From an uncultured Porphyromonadaceae bacterium (GTDB lineage Bacteria > Bacteroidota > Bacteroidia > Bacteroidales > Muribaculaceae), in assembly GCA_947175605.1 (NCBI GenBank), contig CAMWNH010000013.1, positions 1-38,834 on the forward strand: a stretch of DNA of 38,834 bases, given 5' to 3'. Positions 7,168 to 17,500 of this stretch are shown here, piece after piece (within the stretch, counting starts at the first letter, position 1; each line of letters begins with the position of its first letter). Position numbers and translations under genes: made by a program. The notes beneath the pieces are model-generated. The model did no database searches. It saw nothing but the letters and a program-made list of their open reading frames with translations, and had not been told where the DNA came from.

Positions 7168-7833
7168 GTGAAGGATATTCCCTCATCTCCCGGCGGACGC
7201 AAGATCAGGGCGTGGGTGGCCGAGGGCGAGCACGAGTTGCAGGATTTCAAGCTCACCATATCCGATGCCCGCAAGATAGCCCGATCCATTTCCGCTTTCG
7301 CTAATCGCGGCGGCGGTCGTCTTCTTATCGGCGTGAAGGACAATGGCGTCATCGCCGGCGTCCGCAACGAGGAGGACGTGTTTGTCGTCGAGCAGGCCGC
7401 CTCGCGATACTGCTCCCCTGCGCAGGACGTCTCATTCCACGCCTACACCGTCGACACGCATGTCACCGTCATCGTCGCTTCCGTTCCCGAGGCCCTTGAG
7501 CGCCCCGTGGAAGTGCTCGAAGCCGATGGGCAGAAGCGTGCCTATGTGCGTGTGGCCGACGAAAATATCCTTGCCCATCCCCTCATGGTGCGAGGCTGGC
7601 GTCTGCGGGCACGCTCGGCTCCCGGGGCGCTGTCCATCGGACGCGACGAGAGCCGCATTCTTTCATATCTCGCGGAAATCCCCGAACATGGAGTCGATGA
7701 GCGCGACATCGCCGTCGCACTTCACCTCTCGCTTGCCGGTGTCAATAGGATGCTCGAGTCCCTCGCGGCACTCGGTTTGCTCAACTTCACTTTCGACGGC
7801 ACCCGTTTCCGCCTCGCCCCCACATCACTTTAG
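7168..7833 (+). CDS. AlbA_2 (Schlafen-like) domain protein with C-terminal winged helix
   Basis: A 221-residue protein starting with GTG at 7168; no later in-frame ATG would keep the domain whole. Residues about 15-120 are an AlbA_2 domain, the divergent ATP/nucleic-acid-binding fold of Schlafen-like regulators, shown by [29 protein letters not shown] and YVRVADEN. The C-terminal 70 residues ([20 protein letters not shown] ... [16 protein letters not shown]) look like a winged helix. Such proteins are often DNA-binding regulators, but no target is suggested by the sequence. Its stop overlaps the convergent wecB stop by 4 bases. Confidence 0.8.
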   Translation: MKDIPSSPGGRKIRAWVAEGEHELQDFKLTISDARKIARSISAFANRGGGRLLIGVKDNGVIAGVRNEEDVFVVEQAASRYCSPAQDVSFHAYTVDTHVTVIVASVPEALERPVEVLEADGQKRAYVRVADENILAHPLMVRGWRLRARSAPGALSIGRDESRILSYLAEIPEHGVDERDIAVALHLSLAGVNRMLESLAALGLLNFTFDGTRFRLAPTSL

Positions 7834-8990
7834 AGCTTTTCCCGGATAAAGTCTATTATCCTCGCGCAGGCTTGCCCATCGCCGTAAGGGTTGGCTATAA
7901 GGCTGTTGGCACGATAGTATTCCGCATCGTCAAGGAAGCGTGCTGCCTCGTCGACAATTTTTCTGCGGTCCGTGCCCACAAGTCGGATAGTCCCGGCCTC
8001 CAGTGCCTCGGGCCGTTCCGTCACGTCACGCATAACCAGAACAGGCTTTCCGAGCGAGGGTGCCTCCTCCTGAATGCCACCCGAGTCCGTGATTATCAGA
8101 TAGCTGTGCATCATCATGTACACGAACGGCAGGTAGTCCAGCGGCTCGATAAAGAACACATTCGGGTGTATCGTTCCCCCGAATGTTTCCGCGATGGGGC
8201 GGCGCACATTGGGGTTGAGGTGCATCGGATACACGAAATCAACATCCGGATAACGCTCTGCCAATTCCTTGATTGCCAGTGTTATGTTGTGGAAGCCCTC
8301 CCCGAAATTCTCGCGGCGGTGGCCCGTCATCAGCACCATGCGGCGCTTGCCCTCGCCCAGACGTCCGGCCACATCGTAGCCCTCGGCTGCCATGCGCGCT
8401 GCCAGCTCCCCGGATAGCGCGGGATCGTTCTCGATCTTGCTCACCACCGTCTGCAGCGCGTCAATGACCGTATTGCCCGTCACGCTTATCATCCCCTCAT
8501 CCACGTTCTCTTTCAACAGGTTGTCGCGGCTTTTGCCCGTGGGCGAGAAATGCAGGGTCGCGATTCGGCCCGTGATGCGGCGGTTCATCTCCTCGGGCCA
8601 TGGCGAATAGATGTCGCCCGTGCGCAGCCCGGCCTCGACGTGTCCCACAGGGATCTGCTCGTAGAATGCGCTCAAGGCCGCCGCAGTCGATGTCGACGTG
8701 TCGCCGTGCACCAGCACCAGGTCCGGCCTGTCCTTCTTCAGTATATCGCGCATTCCCGTCAGGATGCGGCAGGTAACGTCCGTCAGATCCTGACCCTGTT
8801 TCATGATGTTCAGGTCATATTCCGGCGTGATCTCAAACAGCCGGAGCACCTGATCCAGCATTTCGCGATGTTGGCCTGTCACGGCCACGACCGTACGGAA
8901 TTCATCCCCGCGGCTCTCGAGAGCCTTCACCAGGGGAGCCATTTTGATTGCTTCCGGCCGTGTGCCGAAGATGAGCATTATCGTTTTCAT
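7830..8990 (-). CDS. wecB: UDP-N-acetylglucosamine 2-epimerase (non-hydrolysing)
   Basis: A 386-residue cytosolic enzyme that interconverts UDP-GlcNAc and UDP-ManNAc. It starts [19 protein letters not shown], the standard opening of the family; the frame is open for nine more codons but ATG 8990 overlaps the wecG stop as TGATG and fits the family start. Other motifs are [32 protein letters not shown] (catalytic Glu) and [23 protein letters not shown] and [19 protein letters not shown]. It supplies UDP-ManNAc to the wecC product. It is the last gene of the wecC-wecG-wecB operon. Confidence 0.95.
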   Translation of the reverse strand: MKTIMLIFGTRPEAIKMAPLVKALESRGDEFRTVVAVTGQHREMLDQVLRLFEITPEYDLNIMKQGQDLTDVTCRILTGMRDILKKDRPDLVLVHGDTSTSTAAALSAFYEQIPVGHVEAGLRTGDIYSPWPEEMNRRITGRIATLHFSPTGKSRDNLLKENVDEGMISVTGNTVIDALQTVVSKIENDPALSGELAARMAAEGYDVAGRLGEGKRRMVLMTGHRRENFGEGFHNITLAIKELAERYPDVDFVYPMHLNPNVRRPIAETFGGTIHPNVFFIEPLDYLPFVYMMMHSYLIITDSGGIQEEAPSLGKPVLVMRDVTERPEALEAGTIRLVGTDRRKIVDEAARFLDDAEYYRANSLIANPYGDGQACARIIDFIREKL

Positions 8991-9721
8991 CAGAACTGTT
9001 TCGTTATGTACCACCACACAAATCGCAGATAATCAATATCATGCTTAATGCGTTTGGGTTGCTTGTATAAGCGATAGGCAAATTCGAGTTTGTGCTCGGC
9101 CATCCATCGCGGTGCCCGGGGCACATTTCCTGTATATACGTCAAAACTCCCGCCAAGGCCCTGATAGATAGCCTTATGGCGTTGGAGCATATCGTTCATC
9201 AAAATTTCCTGTGTCGGCGAACCCATGGCCACGAACACTACATCCGGCTTCTTCTCGGCCACATCGGCGATGAGCGCCTCGCGCTCCTCCGCTGTCTTCA
9301 GATAGCCGTCCCGATGGCCCAGGATCCGAATGTCGGGAAATTCCGCCCGAAGTTTCGCCACAGTGGCCTCGTGCACGGCCGGCTTGGCCCCAACGATATA
9401 GAAGGTCTTGCTGTCGTGAAATCGCTCTATAATCTTGAGCCACAGCTCGCAGCCCGCTATCTTCACGGCGTCCTGCGCCCCCTTGATTTTTGCTGCGGCC
9501 ACAGCGCCCGCCCCATCGCAGTAAGCGATGTTGTTGTTTATTATCGGAAGGGTTGTCTCGTTGGCATCCAGAAGCTTATGTGCGTTCACGGCCACCAGAA
9601 TGCCCTTGCGGTCCTCGACAAAATCTATGAGTTGGTCCGCCGAGGCAAAAGGGTAGACCTTCGCCCCGCGGATGTCCACGCGTTCGGGAAAGTTATTTGC
9701 TGCCTTCTCGCCTCCGGACAT
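8990..9721 (-). CDS. wecG: WecG/TagA/CpsF-family glycosyltransferase
   Basis: A 243-residue glycosyltransferase of family GT26, which transfers ManNAcA or ManNAc to an undecaprenyl-linked acceptor sugar on the inner face of the membrane. Family motifs: VNAHKLLDA near residue 47-55, [37 protein letters not shown] and the C-terminal [14 protein letters not shown], which suits membrane association. ATG 9721 ([10 protein letters not shown]) is taken as the start, 2 bases after the wecC stop; the frame stays open to 9745. Position between WecC and WecB strongly suggests that ManNAcA is the donated sugar. The polymer being built cannot be told, as no other glycosyltransferase or flippase lies nearby. 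Confidence 0.88.
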   Translation of the reverse strand: MSGGEKAANNFPERVDIRGAKVYPFASADQLIDFVEDRKGILVAVNAHKLLDANETTLPIINNNIAYCDGAGAVAAAKIKGAQDAVKIAGCELWLKIIERFHDSKTFYIVGAKPAVHEATVAKLRAEFPDIRILGHRDGYLKTAEEREALIADVAEKKPDVVFVAMGSPTQEILMNDMLQRHKAIYQGLGGSFDVYTGNVPRAPRWMAEHKLEFAYRLYKQPKRIKHDIDYLRFVWWYITKQF

Positions 9722-9723
9722 GC

Positions 9724-10932
9724 TCACTTCTTGAAGATTCCGCAAAAATCGAGTATCACTTTATCATCACGCCAGGGCAGCGAGCGGAAAGGCGTGTGTG
9801 CCGTCAGGAACACAACGATATCAGCCTTTTCGTAGGCCTCGGCATAGGGCGTGAGCTTGAACACCCGATGCTCCTCCACATTAGGCTCCACAACAAGTAT
9901 ATCGGCGTTATTGCAGCTCTGCATCACCTTTGTGATGATATACTTGGCCGGACTCTCGCGCAGGTCGTCAATATCGGGTTTGAAGGCAACGCCCATCATG
10001 GCCACAACCGGCTTGCGACCCTTTTCCAGTTCGAAACGCAACATGGCGTTCATAACCTTTTCGGCGCACCAGTCGGCCTTGTAGTTGTTCACCGATCGGG
10101 CCGTGCTTATCATCCGCGATTCCTTGGGGAAAGCCGCCGTGATGAAATAGGGATCCACGGCAATACAGTGGCCACCCACGCCGCAGCCGGGCTGCAGGAT
10201 ATTCACGCGGGGATGGCGGTTGGCCAGCGAGATAAGCTCCCAGACATTGATACCGGCGCGGTCGCATATCAGCGACAGCTCATTGGCGAAGGCAATCTGC
10301 ACGTCGCGCGACGAGTTCTCCGTGAGCTTGCACATCTCGGCCGTGCGGGCGTTTGTGGAATGGAGGGTTCCCTGAACGAACTGGCCGTAGAATTCCATGG
10401 CCTTGGCCGTGGATGCCTCGTCCAGACCGCCTATCACGCGGTCGTTATGCACCAGTTCGTAGATCACGTTGCCCGGCAGAACGCGTTCGGGGCAGTACGC
10501 GATGTAGATTTTGCCCTTGAGTTCGGGGCGTTCGGCGAATATGATTTCGGCCATGGCCTCGGTTGTCCCCACAGGCGACGTTGATTCGATCACATACAGA
10601 TCTCCCTCCTTCAGGTAGGGTATCACGGCACGAGTGGCTGCCTCCACATAGGAGATGTCCGGCTCGTGGTTGCCCTTGAACGGAGTGGGCACAACCATGA
10701 AATATGCATCGGATTCCTCGGGCTTGGAGGAGGCGTGCAGTTTGCCTTCCTTGACTACTTCACGAAGATATTCGCCCAGGCCGGGCTCGATTATATGAAG
10801 TTCTCCTGCGTTGGTCTTCTCAACTACAGACGGGTTTATATCAACACCTACAACATCCACACCGCCATTGCGGGCGGCTATTATTGCAGTAGGGAGGCCG
10901 ATGTAGCCAAGCCCCATAAAACAAGCTTTCAT
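9724..10932 (-). CDS. wecC: UDP-N-acetyl-D-mannosamine dehydrogenase
   Basis: A 402-residue member of the UDP-glucose/GDP-mannose dehydrogenase family that oxidises UDP-ManNAc twice with NAD to UDP-ManNAcA. ATG 10932 (MKACFMGLGYIGLPTA) gives a proper Rossmann start; 14 further upstream codons are probably not translated. Motifs: GLGYIGLPTA, VVPTPFKGNHEPD, ESTSPVGTTE, YCPERVLPGN, GGLDEASTAKA, KLTENSSRDVQIAFANELS, and GCGVGGHCIAVDPYF with the catalytic Cys; the C-terminal domain has GVAFKPDIDDLRESPA. The PGN after CPER and the overall pattern fit WecC better than UDP-glucose dehydrogenase. First gene of the operon, preceded by a -7 box at 10989-10996. Confidence 0.93.
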   Translation of the reverse strand: MKACFMGLGYIGLPTAIIAARNGGVDVVGVDINPSVVEKTNAGELHIIEPGLGEYLREVVKEGKLHASSKPEESDAYFMVVPTPFKGNHEPDISYVEAATRAVIPYLKEGDLYVIESTSPVGTTEAMAEIIFAERPELKGKIYIAYCPERVLPGNVIYELVHNDRVIGGLDEASTAKAMEFYGQFVQGTLHSTNARTAEMCKLTENSSRDVQIAFANELSLICDRAGINVWELISLANRHPRVNILQPGCGVGGHCIAVDPYFITAAFPKESRMISTARSVNNYKADWCAEKVMNAMLRFELEKGRKPVVAMMGVAFKPDIDDLRESPAKYIITKVMQSCNNADILVVEPNVEEHRVFKLTPYAEAYEKADIVVFLTAHTPFRSLPWRDDKVILDFCGIFKK

Positions 10933-10988
10933 ATGATTATGCAGTATAGATAAGTCGTTTTTTATAGCGTCCAAAACGGACGGTACTG

Positions 10989-10996
10989 CAAATATA
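10989..10996 (-). promoter_or_regulatory. -7 box of the wecC-wecG-wecB operon
   Basis: The complement reads TATATTTG, matching TAnnTTTG, 56 bases before the wecC ATG. The -33 region is AT-rich without a clear TTTG. Confidence 0.6.
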
Positions 10997-11015
10997 AGAA
11001 AATTTATTCGGATTT

Positions 11016-12056
11016 TTACCTTTTCTCTCCTATTTCCGGCGAAAAATAGCTGCGCTTCACCGAATCCGGGCTTATATCAAGGGTCATGAGCTTCGTTTCG
11101 TTCACGCCTGCCACGATTATGGCGCTGGCCCCGGCCTTCTGGACCATGATTATCGTGGAGTCCGAACCCAGCACCATCGCCGCCGTGGCCAGAGCGTCTG
11201 CAAGCGCACACTCATACCCGGGAAGGACGATGGTCGAGCCCAGAACATCGCTCTGAACGGGATGTCCCGTGCGGGGCGAGATGGTGTGCCCGTAGCGGTG
11301 TCCCAGCGAGTCCGTACGGTAGTTGCGGTAATTGCCCGACGAGGCTATGGACGTGACTTCCGGACCAAACTCGCGCATGCACAGTCGCTCGCTCGAGCCC
11401 GGTGTATAGTTCGGGGCCTCCACCATTATGTGCCACGGCTGACGGCGCGAATTCAGGCCCGACACCACCAGTTCGCCACCTATCTCGACCTTGAAATCCT
11501 CGCATCCGTTGCGGGCAAGCATCTTGGCCACGCGGTCCACGCCGTAACCCTTGGCCACGCCCGAGAAGTCGAATCGTGTCAGCGGATGGGTTTTCAGCAG
11601 CACGCCCTCGGAGTTTATCTCGCAGCGGTCTATGCCCACGAGGCGCAGGGCCCTGGCCACATCGGAGTCCGACGGTTCTGTCGTCCCTTCCGCTTCCGAT
11701 GTCCCGAATCCCCAGAGATTCACAAGTGGCGCCACGGTCGGGTCGAACGCACCGTACGACAGCTGATGCGCCTTCTTGGCTATGCCGATCGCTTCCGTAA
11801 GATATTCGTCGGGACGGAATGTGAGCGACGAGTTTACGGCCGATACGCTCGACACGGGATTGAACATCGAAAGCGAATTATCCACCAGCTCCAGCTCGGA
11901 GAGAATCGAGTCGTTCAGATCCACAGGCGAATTGTAGACGATATGGTAGGTCGTCCCCCAGGTAAATCCTGAGATTTCCCGGAAATTATCTTCTTTGCAA
12001 CTTGCAAATGATAAAAATAATACGGATATTAGCGCTGTCAAACAGAAATGTCTCAT
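11016..12056 (-). CDS. apbE: FAD:protein FMN transferase, lipoprotein
   Basis: A 346-residue ApbE-family flavin transferase, which uses Mg and FAD to attach FMN to Thr/Ser of extracytoplasmic protein targets such as Rnf or Nqr subunits. ATG 12056 (MRHFCLTALISVLFLSFASC) gives a lipoprotein signal with lipobox FASC, so the enzyme is probably anchored in the periplasm-facing membrane; a start at 12080 would overlap the -7 box. Motifs: GTTYHIVY, SMFNP, DPTVAPLVNLWGFG, FDFSGVAKGYGVD, the GGELVVSG segment and the HTISPRTGHPV metal/flavin loop near the C-terminus. No target flavoprotein is encoded in the window. It is a single-gene unit, divergent from the DJ-1 gene. Confidence 0.93.
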   Translation of the reverse strand: MRHFCLTALISVLFLSFASCKEDNFREISGFTWGTTYHIVYNSPVDLNDSILSELELVDNSLSMFNPVSSVSAVNSSLTFRPDEYLTEAIGIAKKAHQLSYGAFDPTVAPLVNLWGFGTSEAEGTTEPSDSDVARALRLVGIDRCEINSEGVLLKTHPLTRFDFSGVAKGYGVDRVAKMLARNGCEDFKVEIGGELVVSGLNSRRQPWHIMVEAPNYTPGSSERLCMREFGPEVTSIASSGNYRNYRTDSLGHRYGHTISPRTGHPVQSDVLGSTIVLPGYECALADALATAAMVLGSDSTIIMVQKAGASAIIVAGVNETKLMTLDISPDSVKRSYFSPEIGEKR

Positions 12057-12077
12057 GGCAGGAATCGATTGATGTTC

Positions 12078-12108
12078 CAAAGTTACGGATTTTTCGCCGT
12101 CTGGCCAA
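12078..12108 (-). promoter_or_regulatory. Promoter of apbE
   Basis: On the minus strand TTGG (complement of 12105-12108) is followed after 19 bp by TAACTTTG (complement of 12078-12085), ending 21 bases before the ATG at 12056. Box sequence and spacing match the Bacteroidota housekeeping promoter. Confidence 0.75.
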
Positions 12109-12165
12109 CTGTTTGATAGTCTGGAGCGTTACAATTCAATAACATAATAAATACAATATGATAGA

Positions 12166-12711
12166 ATGAAGAATTTTGTTTTTTTGGCCGACGGTTTCGA
12201 GGAAATCGAGGCTCTGGCTACCGTCGATATCCTCCGCCGGGCAGGCATGGATGTGAAGACTGTATCCATCAAGAACGAGAAGCTCGTGTGCGGTGCGCAC
12301 GGCGTGGCCGTTGAGGCCGACATGACATTCAAGGAAGCCGATTTCAGCAATTCCGATTGGCTCATCACTCCCGGTGGAATGCCCGGAGCAAAACACCTGC
12401 ACGAGTTTGCTCCCCTGAACGACCTCATCAAGATCCATCACGGACGTCTGGCTTCGATCTGTGCCTCACCCTCGCTGGTTCTCGGCCCCACGGGCGTGCT
12501 CAAGGATCTTCCTGCCACCTGCTACCCCGGCATGGATGAGGGGCTGAAGGCCGGAGGCGCCATCGTCAAGGAGGATATGGTGGTCGTCACCGACCGTATC
12601 ATCACGGGCCGCGGCCCCGGTGCAACCTTCCAATTTGCACTTGCCATCGTAGCTGCCACCCTCGGCGCTTCGCAGGCCCGCGAAGTTGCTTCCGGAATGC
12701 TCCTGGCCTGA
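12166..12711 (+). CDS. DJ-1/PfpI family protein
   Basis: A 181-residue cytosolic protein of the DJ-1/YajL/ThiJ group, whose members are reported as protein/nucleotide deglycases or stress chaperones. It opens MKNFVFLADGFEEIEALATV, with the conserved Glu (E15) of the DJ-1 active site, and has the nucleophilic-elbow Cys at C99 in LASICASPSLVLG. Other family features are TPGGMPGA and the C-terminal TGRGPGATFQFALAIV. The length fits the family. It stands alone between the divergent apbE and a bidirectional terminator; no clear -7 box was found in its leader. Exact substrate is unknown. Confidence 0.9.
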   Translation: MKNFVFLADGFEEIEALATVDILRRAGMDVKTVSIKNEKLVCGAHGVAVEADMTFKEADFSNSDWLITPGGMPGAKHLHEFAPLNDLIKIHHGRLASICASPSLVLGPTGVLKDLPATCYPGMDEGLKAGGAIVKEDMVVVTDRIITGRGPGATFQFALAIVAATLGASQAREVASGMLLA

Positions 12712-12722
12712 TCCTAAGTAAA

Positions 12723-12771
12723 AATAAAGGCTCCCGCCGCCATGGTCTATGGTTTGCCGGGAGCCTTTATT
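12723..12771. terminator. Bidirectional terminator between DJ-1 gene and SemiSWEET gene
   Basis: A perfect 14-bp stem (12723-12736 with 12758-12771, AATAAAGGCTCCCG and its complement) lies 11 bases after the DJ-1 stop and 17 bases beyond the stop of the convergent SemiSWEET gene. The AT-rich outer part of the stem supplies U-tracts in both directions. Confidence 0.85.
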
Positions 12772-12788
12772 GTGCGGCAGCGTGTGCG

Positions 12789-13061
12789 CTACCGTTTGTT
12801 TTTTCGACTGTCGTTTACGATCTTGATGGCGAATATGATGGCCGAGCAGATCGTGGTTATGACGTTTGTGATGACCAGTGGCCAGTTTTCAAGCATGATG
12901 CCTTGGATCACAAAGAGAATCGATCCGAGACCCAGCATGCAGAACGTGGGCATGGCTATGCCGTCGGTATTGCGGGTACGTATCGTTGCTATCGCTTGAG
13001 GCAGATATCCGAATATCATGCATAGGGAGGCCGAGTAGCCTATGATGTTGAGGAGTAGCAT
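12789..13061 (-). CDS. SemiSWEET-type sugar transporter
   Basis: A 90-residue integral membrane protein, the usual length for bacterial SemiSWEETs, which form dimers from one triple-helix bundle per chain and move sugars such as sucrose or glucose across the inner membrane. Three hydrophobic helices are visible (about 3-22, 37-56 and 62-82). The PQ-loop signature is present as GYLPQAIATIRTRNTDGI, and the basic tail SRKNKR is cytoplasmic. The family is clear; the substrate is not. It follows the terminator at 13097-13132 and therefore likely has its own promoter, which was not located. Confidence 0.9.
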   Translation of the reverse strand: MLLLNIIGYSASLCMIFGYLPQAIATIRTRNTDGIAMPTFCMLGLGSILFVIQGIMLENWPLVITNVITTICSAIIFAIKIVNDSRKNKR

Positions 13062-13096
13062 GGCGGTGTGTTTTTCGTGTTTCGGGGGAAAAAGAT

Positions 13097-13132
13097 CCTC
13101 CCGCCGGAGCCGGAGTAGGCTGGGGCGGGAGG
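13097..13132 (-). terminator. Terminator downstream of the OmpA-like gene
   Basis: Stem CCTCCCGCC/GGCGGGAGG (13097-13105 with 13124-13132) is followed on the minus strand by ATCTTTTT. It lies about 50 bases after the stop of the OmpA-like gene and before the SemiSWEET start. Confidence 0.8.
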
Positions 13133-13181
13133 CTGGTTGATGTGTTAGTTCTGTAATTGTGTTATATCGCAGCAGGATTCA

Positions 13182-14354
13182 TTAGTCCTGTTCGAGGGTG
13201 CAGATGCTTACGCGGTTCCAGGATTCCTCTTCGAACATGTTGCCGATGCCTTCGCCTTCAGCCGTGATGCGGTCGGCTTTGATCTTGTACTTGTTCACGA
13301 GAGCGTTCTTCACGGATTCTGCGCGAGCCTTGGCGAGCTTAACGTTGAAGTCGTAGTTACCGTCCTTCGAAGCATAGCCCTTGATGACTACCTTGCTGGC
13401 GGGGTGGCTCTTCATGTAGTCGGCGATCATCGTCACGTTGGGGAGCTGGTCGGAAGTGATGACGCTGCTGCCGATGCGGAAGAATACGAAACGTACGCTG
13501 TTGTACTGGTTGGCAACTTCCTTCACTACCTGTACTTCGGGCTTCTTGTTCTTGCAAGCTTCGAGTTCGGCAGCGAGTTCGCCTGCCTTTGCCTGCCATG
13601 CGCCGGCTGTAGCTACGCAAGCGTCGAGCTGGCCGCGGAGGTCGTTGATCTGGCCGTTGAGGGCGTCGATTTCTGCCTGGTTGTAGGGCTGTACGCACTG
13701 GAAGCCGGGGCCGAAGTTGTAGGTCAGACCTGCCATGAGGTTGAACGTGGCGTTACGCTTGTCGTATGCGGTGGCGGTCATTTCCCACTGACCGGGGTTG
13801 TAGAAGCTGCGGCCGTTGTTCATGTTCCAGTTGATGCTCGGCTTCAGCGAGATGGTCACGTGCTTCGATACGTTGAAGTTGAAGTTCAGGCCAACCTTGG
13901 TTTCGAAGTAGTTCCAGTCTTCGCGATCGCCCTGCTGGTCGTTGCGGCTTACATATTCATGGCCCCAACCTGCGCCGGCAACGGCCTCGATGGTGAAGGG
14001 ACGCACGCCGCAGTTATAACCGCCGAAGAAGTTGAACAGATCAACTGCGCCATATACGCCTACATAAGAATTGTCGAATGCTGTGGTCGAGTGAACGTGA
14101 CCTCTCCAGGAGGAGGTGTTCACGGCGAATGCGGATTCTACGCCCATTGCGAATGCGGGGGTGATCTGCTTCTGGATGTGCAGGCCTGCTACGCCGCGCA
14201 TGTCGCCCCAGAAGGGTGCGCGATACATCGGGGTGGTGACACCGCCATCAAGGCCAATCGACCAATTGTCAAAGAAACCGGGCTGCTGAACAGCCTGTGC
14301 GTTTGCGGCGAGTGCACCCAGTGCTACTGCAGCCGAAAGAAGTACTTTCTTCAT
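13182..14354 (-). CDS. OmpA-family outer-membrane beta-barrel protein
   Basis: A 390-residue abundant-type outer-membrane protein. Residues 1-21 (MKKVLLSAAVALGALAANAQ) are a signal peptide. About 25-215 is an N-terminal barrel with alternating amphipathic strands ending in MAGLTYNFGPGF. A linker of heptad-like sequence follows (EIDALNGQINDLRGQLD, then AKAGELAAELEACKNKK), probably a coiled coil. About 285-390 is an OmpA/MotB peptidoglycan-binding domain with VRFVFFRIGSSVIT, the VVIKGYASKDG loop, NVKLAKARAESVKNAL and ITAEGEG. The usual acidic/Arg pair that binds diaminopimelate is represented by the region around SKDGNYDFNVKLAKARAE. Codon use is strongly biased, fitting high expression. It has its own promoter and terminator. 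Confidence 0.93.
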   Translation of the reverse strand: MKKVLLSAAVALGALAANAQAVQQPGFFDNWSIGLDGGVTTPMYRAPFWGDMRGVAGLHIQKQITPAFAMGVESAFAVNTSSWRGHVHSTTAFDNSYVGVYGAVDLFNFFGGYNCGVRPFTIEAVAGAGWGHEYVSRNDQQGDREDWNYFETKVGLNFNFNVSKHVTISLKPSINWNMNNGRSFYNPGQWEMTATAYDKRNATFNLMAGLTYNFGPGFQCVQPYNQAEIDALNGQINDLRGQLDACVATAGAWQAKAGELAAELEACKNKKPEVQVVKEVANQYNSVRFVFFRIGSSVITSDQLPNVTMIADYMKSHPASKVVIKGYASKDGNYDFNVKLAKARAESVKNALVNKYKIKADRITAEGEGIGNMFEEESWNRVSICTLEQD

Positions 14355-14386
14355 AAATAAAAGCTGATATTGTGTCTATTCGAGGA

Positions 14387-14394
14387 CAAAGTTA
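14387..14394 (-). promoter_or_regulatory. -7 box of the OmpA-like gene
   Basis: The complement reads TAACTTTG, 32 bases before the ATG at 14354. Upstream is a T-rich -33 region without an exact TTTG at 19-20 bp. Confidence 0.65.
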
Positions 14395-14582
14395 CGTTAA
14401 TTTATTGAGTTGTGAAAATTTTTCGCTTAAAAATCGTTTAGTTAGCTCGTTTGACGTGCCGCGGTCAGTGTCTTGTTCCGCTTTGCATGACTTTCAAACA
14501 AGGCCGGTTACCAATTTGTTTTTGAAAATTTTATATTTAACGCAATTAAGTTAACAAAATATGTCTTTTAACATACTCTGCG

Positions 14583-17500
14583 CTATTCCGGCAAGTATGG
14601 CTCGGCATCCCATCCGCCTCCAAGTGCCTTGTATAGAAGGATTAAGGCCAGATATTCATCGCGTATAGCGTTCGAGAGGCCGGTTTCGGCATCGAAATAT
14701 CGTCTTTGGGCGTCGAGTACGTCGATATAGCCTATCGAGCCTGCTCTGTACTGCAGGTAAGCAAGCTCTACATAGCGGCGTGCAGCCTCGCGAAGCTCTC
14801 GACGCAGGATCGTTGTATTGCGCCGCTCGCGCATTGTCGTAGCCGCATCGCTTACGTCGCGGAAGGCATTGAGCACCGATTTCTCGTACGCGGCCTTAGC
14901 CTCGTCGTAGGCGGCCAGGCTGGCCTTGTATTTCCGTTTGTTCCTGCCGAAGTCAAATATGGTGCCTGTTATCGAGCCGATTGCGTAGGTCCATGGCGAG
15001 GCGAAGAAGCGCACGAAGCCGTCATCCTCAAAGCCTCCCGTGAAGGCCAGACGCAGTTTGGGGAAGCGGTCGGCATAGGCCACGCCTACGGCTGCAAGGG
15101 CCGAGCGCAGCGATTCCTCGGCTGCGCGCACGTCGGGGCGCCGTTCAAGGAGTGTCGAAGGCAGCCATTCGGGCAGTGCCGAAGGCAGATCCTGATCCAT
15201 GACGAGACGTCCGCGTTGTAGTTCTTCCTGTGGGAAACGGCCCATGAGCATGGTGATGGCGTTTTTGGCAGCAGCAATGCGTTGCTCCAGGTTCGGCACG
15301 AGTGAGGCCGCCGTCTGATATTCGACCTGTGCCTGACGGTACACGATTTCCGACGTCAGGCCGCCTTCGAAGCGCAGCTTTGCAATGCGCAGGGCCTCGG
15401 CTCGGGTTGTGAGCGTGCGTCGCACGATCGCAAGTTCGTTGTCCAGCGCCACCAGTGTGTAGTAGAGCGTAGCTGCATCGGCAATGAGGCTCATTCGCAG
15501 CGCACGCTCGTTCTCCTGCGAGGCACGGAAGTCTGCCGCGGCCTTTCGGCGTGCCCATGAAAGACCGCCCCAAAGGTCGGCTTCCCATGCCACGGTGAAT
15601 TTCAGGCCGCTTTCAGGCTCTACTTTGGTGTGGTCTCCGCGATTGTCGGTGGATTCTCGGTCCACATAGCCCTGTCCCGAGAGAATGGGCGTGAAGTTTG
15701 CGCCCGAGAGACCGTATAGTTCGCGCATCCGCTGCATGCGTGCGCGGGCTACCTCGAGATCGCGATTGTGTTCGAGTGTCTCGTTTATTATGGACACGAG
15801 CGATGGCTCGGAATAGAGCTGCCACCATTCCATGTCCGCCACGGTCATGGAGTCGCTGAATGTCACTCCCGCTATCTTGTCGGGCACACGCAGGTCGGAA
15901 GGCTGACAGCGGCGAACACCCGAGCATGAGCTCATCGTCAGACCGGACACGGCTATAAGGAGCGCGGCTCCTGCGTTCCGGGCTTTACGACGGGGATAGA
16001 GACGGAAGTTTCCACCGCCCCGCACCACCGAGCGCACAGCCACATAGAAGAAGGGCACGAATACGATGCCTACCGTGATGGCCACGAGCATGCCGAAGAA
16101 CACGCCCGTGCCTATATCGCGGCGAGCGGCCGCGCCCGGACCTGTGGCCACAAGCAGAGGCAGAAGACCCAGCATGAAGGCAAGCGAGGTCATGACAATC
16201 GGGCGGAAACGCAGGCGCGCAGCCTGCAAGGCTGCCTGGCGGGGTGTTTCGCCCGCGTCATCGGCTTCTTTTGCGAATTCCACAATGAGGATTGCATTCT
16301 TGGCCACGAGGCCAACGAGCATCACAAGGCCAATCTGGAAGTAAACGTTATTCTCGAGACCGGTCACGGCTATACCGAGATATGCACCCAGCAGGGCCAC
16401 GGGCAGCGATAGCACTACGGCCAGAGGCACGGTCCAGCTCTCATACAGCGCGGCCAGGAAGAGGAACACGAACACCAGCGCTAGTCCGAGCACCAGACCG
16501 GTGTTGCCCGACTGGTGTTTCTGCTGGTATGAGAGACCGCTCCATTCAATGCCGATATTGTCCGGCAGGTATTCGTCCGCAATTTCCTGAAGGGCCAGCA
16601 TGGCATCGCCGGTGGAATAGCCGTGTGCCGCTTCGCCGGAAATGGTTGCGGCGTTGAACATATTGAATCGGCCCACCGTGCCGGGTCCCGTTGTATAGTG
16701 GCTTGTGCCAAGCGATGTTACGGGCACCATGGCGCCTCCCGGACCGCGCACGAAGAAGAGGCCGAGGTTTTCCCTGCGGGCTCGGAATTCGGGCGAGGCC
16801 TGGATATAGACGCGGTAGATGCGGTTGAACATATTGAAGTCATTCACGTACACCGAGCCCGTGAAAGCCTTCATGGTCGAGAATATATCGCTTACGGGTA
16901 TTCCCTGCAGCTTGGCCTTGTCACGGTCCACGTCAAAGAACAGCTGAGGGATATCGGCCTGCATCGAGGATGAGAGCGATTCGAACTCGGGGCGTTCCGC
17001 TGCGCGGGCCATTATGGTGTCGATGGCGGCACGCAGGTCGTCGTAGCTTGCGTCGGCGCGTGCCTCGACTACCATTTCAAAGCCGCCCGACGTACCGAGT
17101 CCGGGGATGATGGCCGGCGAGAATAGATATACGTTGCTTTCGGGATAAGCCGAGAGCTCGGTGCGCAGGCGTTCGCGCACGGCGGCCAGCGAGCCGTTGC
17201 CGCGTTCTTCCCATGGCTTGAGGATGACGGTGAGCAGTGCGTGCGCCTGATTCGTGCCCACGCGAGGCGAGGATCCGGTGACGTTGAGCACATACTCGAC
17301 GTCGGGGTCGTTCTCGAGGAAGGCTATGGCGCGATCGGTCACGGCGCGTGTGCGCTCGATTGTGGCACCTTCGGGAAGCTCCAGCTCCACGGTGAAGTAG
17401 CCCTGATCCTCGGCCGTCATAAACGATTGGGGCATGATGCTGTTGAACACCCAGATGCCCACGAGCACCAGCCCGAAGGCCGCGATCATACGGCGCGGAT

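Noticed and set aside
13182-13290. Frameshift or truncation at the end of the OmpA-like gene
   Set aside because: The C-terminal domain runs through ITAEGEGIGNMFEEESWNRV to a natural stop and the terminator follows at normal distance; the protein is complete.
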